Part shown: positions 1 through 5,757 of the stretch, in pieces
Numbering within the stretch: position 1 is the first letter of the stretch
How the letters are laid out: each line of letters starts with the position of its first letter
Source: Patescibacteria group bacterium
Lineage (GTDB): Bacteria; Patescibacteriota; Minisyncoccia; UBA6257; Colwellbacteraceae
NCBI GenBank assembly: GCA_023380305.1
Contig: JAMCQZ010000004.1
Coordinates: forward strand, 1 to 34,598
Length of the DNA stretch: 34,598 nt
Direction: 5' to 3'
Notes under the pieces: generated by a model
Databases searched by the model: none
Told to the model about the DNA's origin: nothing
Seen by the model: only the letters and a program-made list of their open reading frames with translations
Made by a program: the position numbers and the translations under genes

Positions 1-173
1 TCGGCGATGAGTTCCTGGGGATTCAAGGCTACGAAGGTGATTCCTCCGAGGATTCCAAGGATTCCTATGACAAGGAGGAGTTCGAGGAGGGTGAAACCCC
101 GTCCCAAACTGCGGGTTTGGGACGGGGGGAAGCCGGGGTGGAGAATACGGGGGGAGGAAGTAAGGCGAGGCAT
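1..173 (-). CDS. Type IV prepilin-like protein, 3' truncated by window edge
   Basis: Only the first 57 codons lie in the window. The ATG at 173 opens a basic leader of about 25 residues (MPRLTSSPR...), followed by the class III prepilin signal G-FTLLELLLV and a long hydrophobic helix ending in ALNPQELIA. Prepilin peptidase would cut after the Gly of RGF and methylate the new N-terminal Phe; the +5 Glu is present. The gene follows a second prepilin gene by 56 nt on the same strand, so the two are probably co-transcribed pseudopilin or pilin subunits of a type IV pilus or transformation machine. The prepilin identity is clear; the C-terminal domain, and so the role, lies outside the window. Confidence 0.9.
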   Translation of the reverse strand, partial: MPRLTSSPRILHPGFPPSQTRSLGRGFTLLELLLVIGILGILGGITFVALNPQELIA

Positions 174-229
174 GAAGCGAGAATTAAGATAGAAAAAAAT
201 GGAATAAGGCAGGACAAAACAATTTCATT

Positions 230-1408
230 TTATTTTACAAAGATATAAAAAAAGGCATTAGAAGTTGAAGAGCTCGTCGGATAAGCAACACGGGTTTTAT
301 ATTTGACAGCGTTACAATAATCTTTCGAATCGCTTAGAGTATATGGATAATCGTCGTATGATCCCCATAATATTCCGGCGCCGCCGTGTACCCAGTTATC
401 GGGATGATTAGCCGCGTCATTAGTCGATCCCTTGAGATTGGTGTCATCCATAGCAATGCCGGTTTCACAGAGGCCGGTAAGACAATTTTTGATTTGGCTA
501 TAAATGGCGTTTCCGTTTGTGGTCGCCGTGCCGTTATATTGTAGAGATCCGTCTTTATTGCCGTCGCAGGCAAACCTGATGACGTTCACTGAAATAAATG
601 GAGTCCAGGTCGCGAGCATGGAACCGGTGGGCGTAAGGCCAGCAAGCAGGGAATTGTAGGGCCCGGTTTGGTCGGCCAATCCGCCGGCTGTCTGTGAACT
701 GAAAATCAGAGTCCAACCGCCGCCTGAATAATCCATGTCGCAATAAACCGCTACCGAATCCGCCGCGCTCGGGTTGATATAATAAGTTCCCGACGGGGCT
801 GTCGTGTAAGCGGTTTTAACATCCTGGCAGCTCGCGAAATTGGTCGGGTGATTGATAAGCGCCGGATTGTCGCCGACTTCGTAGTGTATCGCGCTGTTGC
901 CGATATCGGTGCGCCCGGAATCCTTGATATATTTTTGGGATTCGAGCGTTGCGGCCGCTTCCCAAGTCGTCCCTCCTGAATAGACGTAAAAATAGCTCGC
1001 GTTATTCGAGGGATCGCGCGGAAGTACGGGGATCATTTTGACGTCCATTGTTGAAAAATCGACTGGCAGCCAGCCCGTGCCGTCGGTTTTTTTGAGATTG
1101 GCTTCGGTGACGCAATGGTAACTGTATCCTCCCGGAAGAACCGGCAAGGCATAAGAAGCGCAAGTCGAACTTGAATCGGGCAGAGAAAGATAGAGCGTGT
1201 TTGCCGTCCCCGGAGCGGAGCCGTAAAGAGCTCGATACAACTTCATCCCTTTATTGATAGTGTTCATATCCGCAAGTCTGGTCGCGTCCCTCGACTGGGC
1301 GAGCATGGCTGACGGATTGATAATGCTAACAGTGGTTACGCCTAAAACCGCTAAGATACCGATGACGAGCAATAATTCTATTAGCGTAAACGAGGGGGAG
1401 GGACGCAT
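230..1408 (-). CDS. Prepilin with fibrinogen-like C-terminal domain
   Basis: 392 aa. Residues 1-6 are a very short leader (MRPSPS), 7-28 a pilin helix (FTLIELLLVIGILAVLG), 29-180 a pilin-like globular part with a DATRLADMNTINKG segment typical of major pseudopilins. Residues 193-392 look like a fibrinogen-related domain: SCQDVK, then SGTYYINP, VYCDMDYSGGGWTLI, and further paired cysteines. The residue before the cleavage site is Ser rather than the usual Gly, while the +5 Glu is kept. It starts 6 nt after the fmt stop, so it is read from the def-fmt operon. Fibrinogen-related domains bind glycans or proteins, so this may be a pilus-tip adhesin (inference). The prepilin part is certain; the fibrinogen call is from motif recognition only. 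Confidence 0.85.
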   Translation of the reverse strand: MRPSPSFTLIELLLVIGILAVLGVTTVSIINPSAMLAQSRDATRLADMNTINKGMKLYRALYGSAPGTANTLYLSLPDSSSTCASYALPVLPGGYSYHCVTEANLKKTDGTGWLPVDFSTMDVKMIPVLPRDPSNNASYFYVYSGGTTWEAAATLESQKYIKDSGRTDIGNSAIHYEVGDNPALINHPTNFASCQDVKTAYTTAPSGTYYINPSAADSVAVYCDMDYSGGGWTLIFSSQTAGGLADQTGPYNSLLAGLTPTGSMLATWTPFISVNVIRFACDGNKDGSLQYNGTATTNGNAIYSQIKNCLTGLCETGIAMDDTNLKGSTNDAANHPDNWVHGGAGILWGSYDDYPYTLSDSKDYCNAVKYKTRVAYPTSSSTSNAFFYIFVK

Positions 1409-1414
1409 GAGAAA

Positions 1415-2275
1415 TTAAATTTCGAAATCTCCGGCCGGCTTCGGTTTTTGACCTTCGATCTGAACGGTCTCGAGCTTCAATTTCCCGTTTTCGCCGATCT
1501 TCGACGCCAGAAGTTTGACGCGTTTGCTGTTTATCGTTGTCCAGACGCCGGGTTCTGGATAAAAAGCCCGGATTTTATTATGGACGATTTTCGCGAGATC
1601 GATGTCTCCGGATTCGGCGGCCTTCAGATCTTTTGCGTCGATGAAGGCCGATTTGGTTTCGAATTTTCCAGTGAAGGTCGCTTTGGATTCGTCCTGTTCA
1701 GTCGCTTTTATTTTGCCGGCTATAAATTCTGGCAGGGTCTTTATAAGCATCCGCGAAGACAGTTCGGCGAGCTTCCGCGTTAGGGTCTCGGTATTGTCGT
1801 CCGGATCGACGCTCATTCTTTCCTGGCTTAAAACCGGGCCGTGATCCATCTGGGAGTCGATTAAAAAAAGCGAAACTCCGCTTACGGATTTTCCTTCCAG
1901 AAGCGCTCCCTGGATGGGCGAGGCGCCGCGGAGTTCGGGCAAAAGCGAGGGATGGACGCCGATGACACCCGATTCGGGGATGTCGATGAGTTCCTGGGGC
2001 AATATTTTGGCATAGGCGGCGACAAGATAAAAATCAGCCGGTGTTGACCGCAAGACATCCAAAAATTTCGGAGTGATTTTTTCCGGTTGGAAAACCTTGA
2101 TGTCTTCTTTTGAATCGACAACGACGCGCTTCACGGCGCTCGGAGCGACGATGTGTTTGCGGCCGGCAGGCTTGTCGGGGTTCGTTACCACCGCTTCCGG
2201 AGCAAATCCGAATTTGATGAGATTATTTAAAATAATGGCCGCGAATTCGGGCGTTCCGAAAAAAATGAATTTCAT
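1415..2275 (-). CDS. fmt: Methionyl-tRNA formyltransferase
   Basis: 286 aa, shorter than the roughly 315 aa of the E. coli enzyme. It formylates the amino group of Met-tRNA(fMet) using 10-formyl-tetrahydrofolate in the cytoplasm. Visible motifs are FFGTPEFA at the N-terminus, HPSLLPELRGASPIQ at 108-122 and the catalytic Asp in MDHG (D144). The catalytic Asn of the family (I-N-V-H in E. coli) is replaced by Gly (IGVH, 105-108), while the His is kept. The C-terminal OB-like domain is present but short. The ATG overlaps the def stop as TAATG, which suggests translational coupling, and the def-fmt pairing is the usual bacterial one. Confidence 0.95.
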   Translation of the reverse strand: MKFIFFGTPEFAAIILNNLIKFGFAPEAVVTNPDKPAGRKHIVAPSAVKRVVVDSKEDIKVFQPEKITPKFLDVLRSTPADFYLVAAYAKILPQELIDIPESGVIGVHPSLLPELRGASPIQGALLEGKSVSGVSLFLIDSQMDHGPVLSQERMSVDPDDNTETLTRKLAELSSRMLIKTLPEFIAGKIKATEQDESKATFTGKFETKSAFIDAKDLKAAESGDIDLAKIVHNKIRAFYPEPGVWTTINSKRVKLLASKIGENGKLKLETVQIEGQKPKPAGDFEI

Positions 2276-2730
2276 TATTCTTTATGATCGGCGATCAATC
2301 TGCCGTTTAAGTGATCGGTTTCGTGCTGGAAGATCCTCGCAAGCAAACCCCAGGCTTTGATCTTCAGCTTCTTGCCGTTCTTATCGAACCCGACGAGGGT
2401 TACCTGGTACGATCGCCTGATGTTTTTTTCCATTTCGGGAACGCTCAGACAGCCCTCCTCGCACTCGTCAGTTTCTTTGGAAGCGGCCGTGATTTTCGGA
2501 TTGAAGACCGTATAAAATTTCCCCTCGTTTTGGGCGACGAACATCCTCCAGTTCAATCCTATTTGGTTCGCCGAAAGACCGACACCCTTGCTGTCCTGCA
2601 TTATCTTCCGCATCTTCTTAATGACTTCGGATATTGCTTTCCGGTCGGCTTTTTTGAAATCAAAATCCGGCACCCGTCCGTGGAGGATCTTCGCTTCTTC
2701 CTTCTTATCTTGTATGGTGACGATCTTCAT
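2275..2730 (-). CDS. def: Peptide deformylase
   Basis: 151 aa, a normal length for the family. It removes the formyl group from nascent proteins. All three signature motifs are visible: GVGLSANQIG (49-58, the usual GxGLAAxQ), EGCLS (92-96, with metal ligand C94) and QHETDH (135-140, with the two His ligands and catalytic Glu). Its start lies 26 nt inside the preceding 100-aa gene and its stop shares one base with the fmt ATG, so three genes are packed with overlaps. No Shine-Dalgarno sequence is evident, consistent with coupled translation. Confidence 0.97.
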   Translation of the reverse strand: MKIVTIQDKKEEAKILHGRVPDFDFKKADRKAISEVIKKMRKIMQDSKGVGLSANQIGLNWRMFVAQNEGKFYTVFNPKITAASKETDECEEGCLSVPEMEKNIRRSYQVTLVGFDKNGKKLKIKAWGLLARIFQHETDHLNGRLIADHKE

Positions 2731-3007
2731 TCTCTTTTTGCCAAAGGGCCATGAAATAGGCGCCCTTGTTTTTGATATTTTTCTTCTCGGCGACGGACTT
2801 AGCGAGACTCATAAGCCTGTTTTCACTAAAGTTCTTGGCCAGCTTGATATATAAGGATCTATGACTTTTATCGTCGAGAAGTTCGGCTATCTCGAGGCCC
2901 ACAAGCTGGTGCCGGGCGTAAATCCGGGATTCTTTCGCCCGTTTGTCGATTGTTTTTAGATAATCGGCAAAATCGCGCTTGGTTTCTGGTTTCCGGCCGG
3001 CGTTCAT
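2705..3007 (-). CDS. Hypothetical protein, 100 aa, first gene of the def-fmt operon
   Basis: A basic, helical, soluble-looking protein with no signal peptide or membrane segment and no motif I recognise. Charged helices dominate (RDFADYLKTIDKRAKESR, IAELLDDKSHR). It opens the operon that continues into def and fmt, overlapping def by 26 nt. Its ATG (3005-3007) lies 8 nt downstream of a TATAAT read on the minus strand (3016-3021), predicting a leaderless mRNA. The position suggests a link to translation, but this is only context. Coding status is supported by the overlap, the promoter and the full-length open frame. Confidence 0.75.
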   Translation of the reverse strand: MNAGRKPETKRDFADYLKTIDKRAKESRIYARHQLVGLEIAELLDDKSHRSLYIKLAKNFSENRLMSLAKSVAEKKNIKNKGAYFMALWQKENEDRHHTR

Positions 3008-3014
3008 CGAATTC

Positions 3015-3026
3015 TATTATATAATA
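3015..3026. promoter_or_regulatory. Palindromic divergent -10 element (leaderless pair)
   Basis: The 12-base perfect palindrome TATTATATAATA holds a TATAAT on each strand: 3020-3025 on plus and 3016-3021 on minus. Each hexamer ends exactly 8 nt before a start codon (thpR at 3034; the 100-aa gene at 3007), so the predicted transcription start falls on or next to the A of each ATG. No good -35 is visible for either direction. The 26-nt intergenic space leaves no room for a ribosome binding site. Confidence 0.7.
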
Positions 3027-3033
3027 CTTTCTG

Positions 3034-3603
3034 ATGAATAAAAGAGTTTTCGCGGCTGTCAATCTTCCCCCGGAAGCCAAGGCGGAAGCCGTGGCGGATT
3101 TGCGCGAATTGGAGGCATCTTGGAGGGGGGTAATTTTTCCGCGGTTGATCAGCGAAGAGAACTGGCACATCACCATGGGTTTTTTCGGCGACCGGAACGA
3201 GATGGAGATTGATCTGATCGGCGAGGCGATCCGGGAGGCGGCCGCGGCTTTCGCGCGCCCGAAGATAAGGCTTGAGAGGATAGTTTTCGGACCGACCGGA
3301 GGCCGTGAGGCGCGTATGGTCTGGCTCGAGGCCGTTTCGGCGGATCTCGAAGCCGTCAAAAAATCTTTGAATAATAATCTTGAAAAACGGGGGATTGTCC
3401 TCGCCGAAAAAGAAAGGAGGTTTTCTCCGCATATCACCTTGGCGAGATTCGAGCCGACGGATCCCGGCCGCTTGCCGCGGCTCGACCGGAAAATAGGTTT
3501 TGATTTCGAGGCCCGGTCGCTTGATCTTATGGAATCGAAATTATCGAGTGGGGGAACAGTTTATTCGCCGATTTTTGAAATAGACTTTAAAGGAGTAAAA
3601 TAG
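3034..3603 (+). CDS. thpR: RNA 2',3'-cyclic phosphodiesterase (2H/LigT family)
   Basis: 189 aa, the usual size for ThpR/LigT. The 2H phosphoesterase fold is shown by two HxT motifs, HITMGFFG (H45-x-T47) and HITLARF (H133-x-T135), which form the active site for opening 2',3'-cyclic phosphates to 2'-phosphates. The N-terminus MNKRVFAAVNLP is typical (RxFxAIxLP). The start is fixed by the TATAAT ending 8 nt upstream. It is divergent from the def operon and is followed by ctp 13 nt after its stop. The physiological RNA substrate in bacteria is not settled. Confidence 0.93.
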   Translation: MNKRVFAAVNLPPEAKAEAVADLRELEASWRGVIFPRLISEENWHITMGFFGDRNEMEIDLIGEAIREAAAAFARPKIRLERIVFGPTGGREARMVWLEAVSADLEAVKKSLNNNLEKRGIVLAEKERRFSPHITLARFEPTDPGRLPRLDRKIGFDFEARSLDLMESKLSSGGTVYSPIFEIDFKGVK

Positions 3604-3609
3604 TACAAT
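3604..3609 (+). promoter_or_regulatory. -10 element of ctp
   Basis: TACAAT begins directly after the thpR stop codon (TAG, 3601-3603) and ends 7 nt before the second of two consecutive ATG codons (3617). By the spacing seen at other genes in the window the transcript would start at this second ATG, so 3617 rather than 3614 is the likely start. An SD-like AGGAG at 3591-3595 is too far upstream to serve. Confidence 0.45.
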
Positions 3610-3616
3610 CCACATG

Positions 3617-4849
3617 ATGAAGAAAAGGATTCTAATCGGAGTATCGCTTGTGATTTTGCTTGTCGGCGCGACCGCCGGCGCTTTCTATATAGGCTACAAA
3701 AAAGGCTTCGCCGAAACGAAGATCATCGAGATCAAGGGCGTGGCCGACATCAATCCGAACGAAAAGGTTAACGCCGATTTTGGGGTTTTTTGGCAGGCCT
3801 GGGACAAGATCAAATCCAAGTATGTCAAAGCCAAAGACGTCAAAGACCAGGATTTGGTTTACGGAGCGATCAACGGCATGCTCGAGAGTCTCGGCGACCC
3901 CTATACCATTTTTATGAATCCGGAGGACGCCAAGAAATTTACCGAGGATGTGAACGGCAATTTCGGCGGGATTGGGGCCGAACTTGAAAATCGGGACAAC
4001 CAGGTGGTGGTGGTCGCGCCTCTCAAGGGGACGCCGGCCGAACGGGCCGGATTGAAACCCGGAGACATCATCCTCCAGGCCGGGGACGTCAAGCTGACGG
4101 ACATCGACGTGAGCGAGGCGGTGAAGATCATCCGCGGCGATCCGGGGACGGAAATCACCCTGCTTATCATGCGCGAAGGATTTGCGGCTCCGAAGGAATT
4201 CAAAATCACGAGGGAGATTATCGAGGTGCCGACCCTTGATTGGTCTTGGAAAAATAACAAGATTGCCTACATCCAGCTTTATAATTTCAACCAGGTGGCG
4301 CCGAGCGCTTTCTACAGAGCTATCGTCGACACCGTGCCGCAGGGCGCGAGAGGCGTTATCTTGGATTTGAGGAATAACCCGGGCGGCTACCTTGACGTGG
4401 CCGTGAACATCGCCGGATGGTTTCTAAAACCCGGCGAGACCGTGGTCTCCGAAAAATTTGCGAACGGAGACATGGACGTTTTGCGGGCTTCGGGAACTGG
4501 TGCCCTTCAGAACATGCCTGTTGTGGTTTTGGTAAACAGCGGATCGGCTTCGGCTTCGGAAATTCTGGCCGGAGCTCTCCGCGATAACCGTGGCATTAAG
4601 ATCGTCGGGGAAAAAACCTTTGGCAAAGGCACGGTCCAGGAGCTCGAGGATCTCAAGGATGGTTCGGTTTTGAAAATAACTATTGCCAGCTGGGTGATGC
4701 CCGGAGGCAAGATTTTGAACGGCAGCGGCATCACGCCGGATTACGCGGTTGATCTGACGGACGACGATGCAAAAAACGATCGCGACCCCCAGCTCGACAA
4801 AGCCATCGAAGTTTTGGAATCCCAAATAACGGTCGGCCAAAACCAATAA
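3617..4849 (+). CDS. ctp: C-terminal processing peptidase, S41 family
   Basis: 410 aa from the second of two adjacent ATGs. An N-terminal membrane anchor (about residues 5-27) precedes a PDZ domain (about 110-190, GGIGAELE and GLKPGDIIL) and the S41 protease domain (about 215-375). Counting from the first ATG, the catalytic Ser lies in NSGSASASE (S313) and the Lys in KTFGKG (K338), 25 residues apart as in the E. coli Tsp S430/K455 pair. It acts outside the membrane, trimming C-termini of envelope proteins. thpR is immediately upstream and rplI 14 nt downstream, both on the same strand. Confidence 0.96.
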   Translation: MKKRILIGVSLVILLVGATAGAFYIGYKKGFAETKIIEIKGVADINPNEKVNADFGVFWQAWDKIKSKYVKAKDVKDQDLVYGAINGMLESLGDPYTIFMNPEDAKKFTEDVNGNFGGIGAELENRDNQVVVVAPLKGTPAERAGLKPGDIILQAGDVKLTDIDVSEAVKIIRGDPGTEITLLIMREGFAAPKEFKITREIIEVPTLDWSWKNNKIAYIQLYNFNQVAPSAFYRAIVDTVPQGARGVILDLRNNPGGYLDVAVNIAGWFLKPGETVVSEKFANGDMDVLRASGTGALQNMPVVVLVNSGSASASEILAGALRDNRGIKIVGEKTFGKGTVQELEDLKDGSVLKITIASWVMPGGKILNGSGITPDYAVDLTDDDAKNDRDPQLDKAIEVLESQITVGQNQ

Positions 4850-4863
4850 TTTCGTTTTAAAAA

Positions 4864-5298
4864 ATGAAAGTCATTCTACTCCAGGATATAAAAAATGTCG
4901 GCCGAAGGCATGAAATAAAAAACGTTTCTGACGGCTACGCCAGGAATATGCTTTTACCGAGGAGGCTGGCGGTTTTAGCCACCCCGGAAGAACTCAAAAA
5001 AATAGAAAAGGAGAATTTAGCCGCCGTCGCGGAGGAAAAGGAACTGGTCGCCAAACTGAAATCGGTAACCGACGGAGAGCCCATCAAGTTCTATCTGAAA
5101 ACCGGGGATAAAGGAGAAATCTATACTTCGATCAAAGCCGAAGACATCGAAGAGGAATTGAAGAGAAGGGGATTGGAGGAAATAAAAGTGAAGCTTTCGA
5201 AGCCGATAAAAAATCTCGGCCTTACAGAAGTCGAGATCCATTGGCGTAAAGGTATTGTTGCCAAAGTTAAGATTTCGGTAGAACCTTCACCCCGGTAA
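4864..5298 (+). CDS. rplI: 50S ribosomal protein bL9
   Basis: 144 aa, the usual size of bL9. The N-terminal rRNA-binding domain reads [15 protein letters not shown], followed by [16 protein letters not shown], a near-consensus bL9 signature. A long charged connecting helix (about 40-75) and the C-terminal domain follow. It starts 14 nt after ctp with no visible Shine-Dalgarno. Its last 32 nt overlap the 3' end of rpmA on the opposite strand. bL9 is reported absent from Microgenomates, so its presence helps place the genome. Confidence 0.97.
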   Translation: MKVILLQDIKNVGRRHEIKNVSDGYARNMLLPRRLAVLATPEELKKIEKENLAAVAEEKELVAKLKSVTDGEPIKFYLKTGDKGEIYTSIKAEDIEEELKRRGLEEIKVKLSKPIKNLGLTEVEIHWRKGIVAKVKISVEPSPR

Positions 5299-5548
5299 CG
5301 TATCTGATTTTGGAATTGAACCGAGTCTTCTTGGTTTTGAAATAGCGGACAACGCCGTCGATTTTCGAATAAAGAGTGTCGTCTCCGGCGCGGGTGACGT
5401 TCACTCCGGCGATATATTTACTGCCTCTTTGGCGAAGCAAAATCTGGCCGGGCTTAACCGATTCTCCGTGATTCTTCTTTATGCCTAATCTTTTAGCCTC
5501 GGAATCTCTGCCTAACTTGGTGGATCCGAGGGCCTTAGTATGTGCCAT
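5267..5548 (-). CDS. rpmA: 50S ribosomal protein bL27
   Basis: 93 aa. The start at 5548 gives [20 protein letters not shown], matching the bL27 N-terminus (usually MAHKK-G-GST-NGRDS), whose tail reaches the peptidyl transferase centre. The longer open frame upstream is rejected because it lacks homology and would contain the promoter. There is no extended Firmicutes-type cleavable leader. The usual partner rplU is not adjacent. A TTGACA / TATCAT promoter ends 9 nt before the ATG, again predicting a leaderless mRNA. Its 3' end overlaps rplI by 32 nt, tail to tail. Confidence 0.96.
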   Translation of the reverse strand: MAHTKALGSTKLGRDSEAKRLGIKKNHGESVKPGQILLRQRGSKYIAGVNVTRAGDDTLYSKIDGVVRYFKTKKTRFNSKIRYVTGVKVLPKS

Positions 5549-5557
5549 AACGGGATA

Positions 5558-5587
5558 ATGATAATATAGAAGTAATGAATCTGTCAA
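5558..5587 (-). promoter_or_regulatory. rpmA promoter
   Basis: On the minus strand TTGACA (5582-5587), an 18-nt spacer and TATCAT (5558-5563), ending 9 nt before the rpmA ATG at 5548. The -35 lies inside the first codons of the divergent 47-aa gene. The same -10 sequence, TATCAT, is used by the small-RNA promoter near 34380. Confidence 0.6.
5560..5565 (+). promoter_or_regulatory. Possible -10 of the 47-aa gene
   Basis: GATAAT on the plus strand ends 9 nt before the ATG at 5575 and overlaps the -10 of the divergent rpmA promoter. No convincing -35 is seen, so the call rests on spacing alone. Confidence 0.35.
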
Positions 5588-5718
5588 CCGGAAAAACAAG
5601 GATTTTCCTCGTTGTTATCGGGCTCCTGACCCTTATTCTGGTTTTCGGTTTAGGCTATTTATCAGGCCAGAGCTTCTGCCGGAATCCGATAATAATAGAA
5701 CAGAAGGGGTGTGGATAA
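5575..5718 (+). CDS. Small single-helix membrane protein, 47 aa
   Basis: MNLSTGKTR, then a hydrophobic helix (about residues 10-30, [20 protein letters not shown]), then a short outer tail with NPIIIEQ and two cysteines (SFCRNP, KGCG). The positive N-terminus predicts an N-in, C-out orientation. It sits divergently from rpmA and just upstream of the surface operon. Small proteins with a glycine-rich helix and an IIIE-like tail are, to my recollection, common in Parcubacteria, sometimes near competence genes. Function is unknown. The intact frame, promoter-like spacing and membrane topology support it as a real gene. Confidence 0.65.
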   Translation: MNLSTGKTRIFLVVIGLLTLILVFGLGYLSGQSFCRNPIIIEQKGCG

Positions 5719-5723
5719 GGTAA

Positions 5724-5751
5724 TTGACAAAGCCTGGCGGTACTTCATCAT
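5724..5751 (+). promoter_or_regulatory. Candidate promoter of the cohesin-dockerin operon
   Basis: A perfect TTGACA at 5724-5729, a 16-nt spacer and CATCAT at 5746-5751, ending 6 nt before the ATG at 5758. The -10 matches only 4 of 6 consensus bases, but the spacing to the start codon fits the leaderless pattern seen elsewhere in the window. Confidence 0.4.
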
Positions 5752-5757
5752 TGAGAT

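Noticed and set aside
5549-5599. N-terminal extension of rpmA to 5599
   Set aside because: bL27 homology begins at MAHTK (5548), and the extension contains the promoter.
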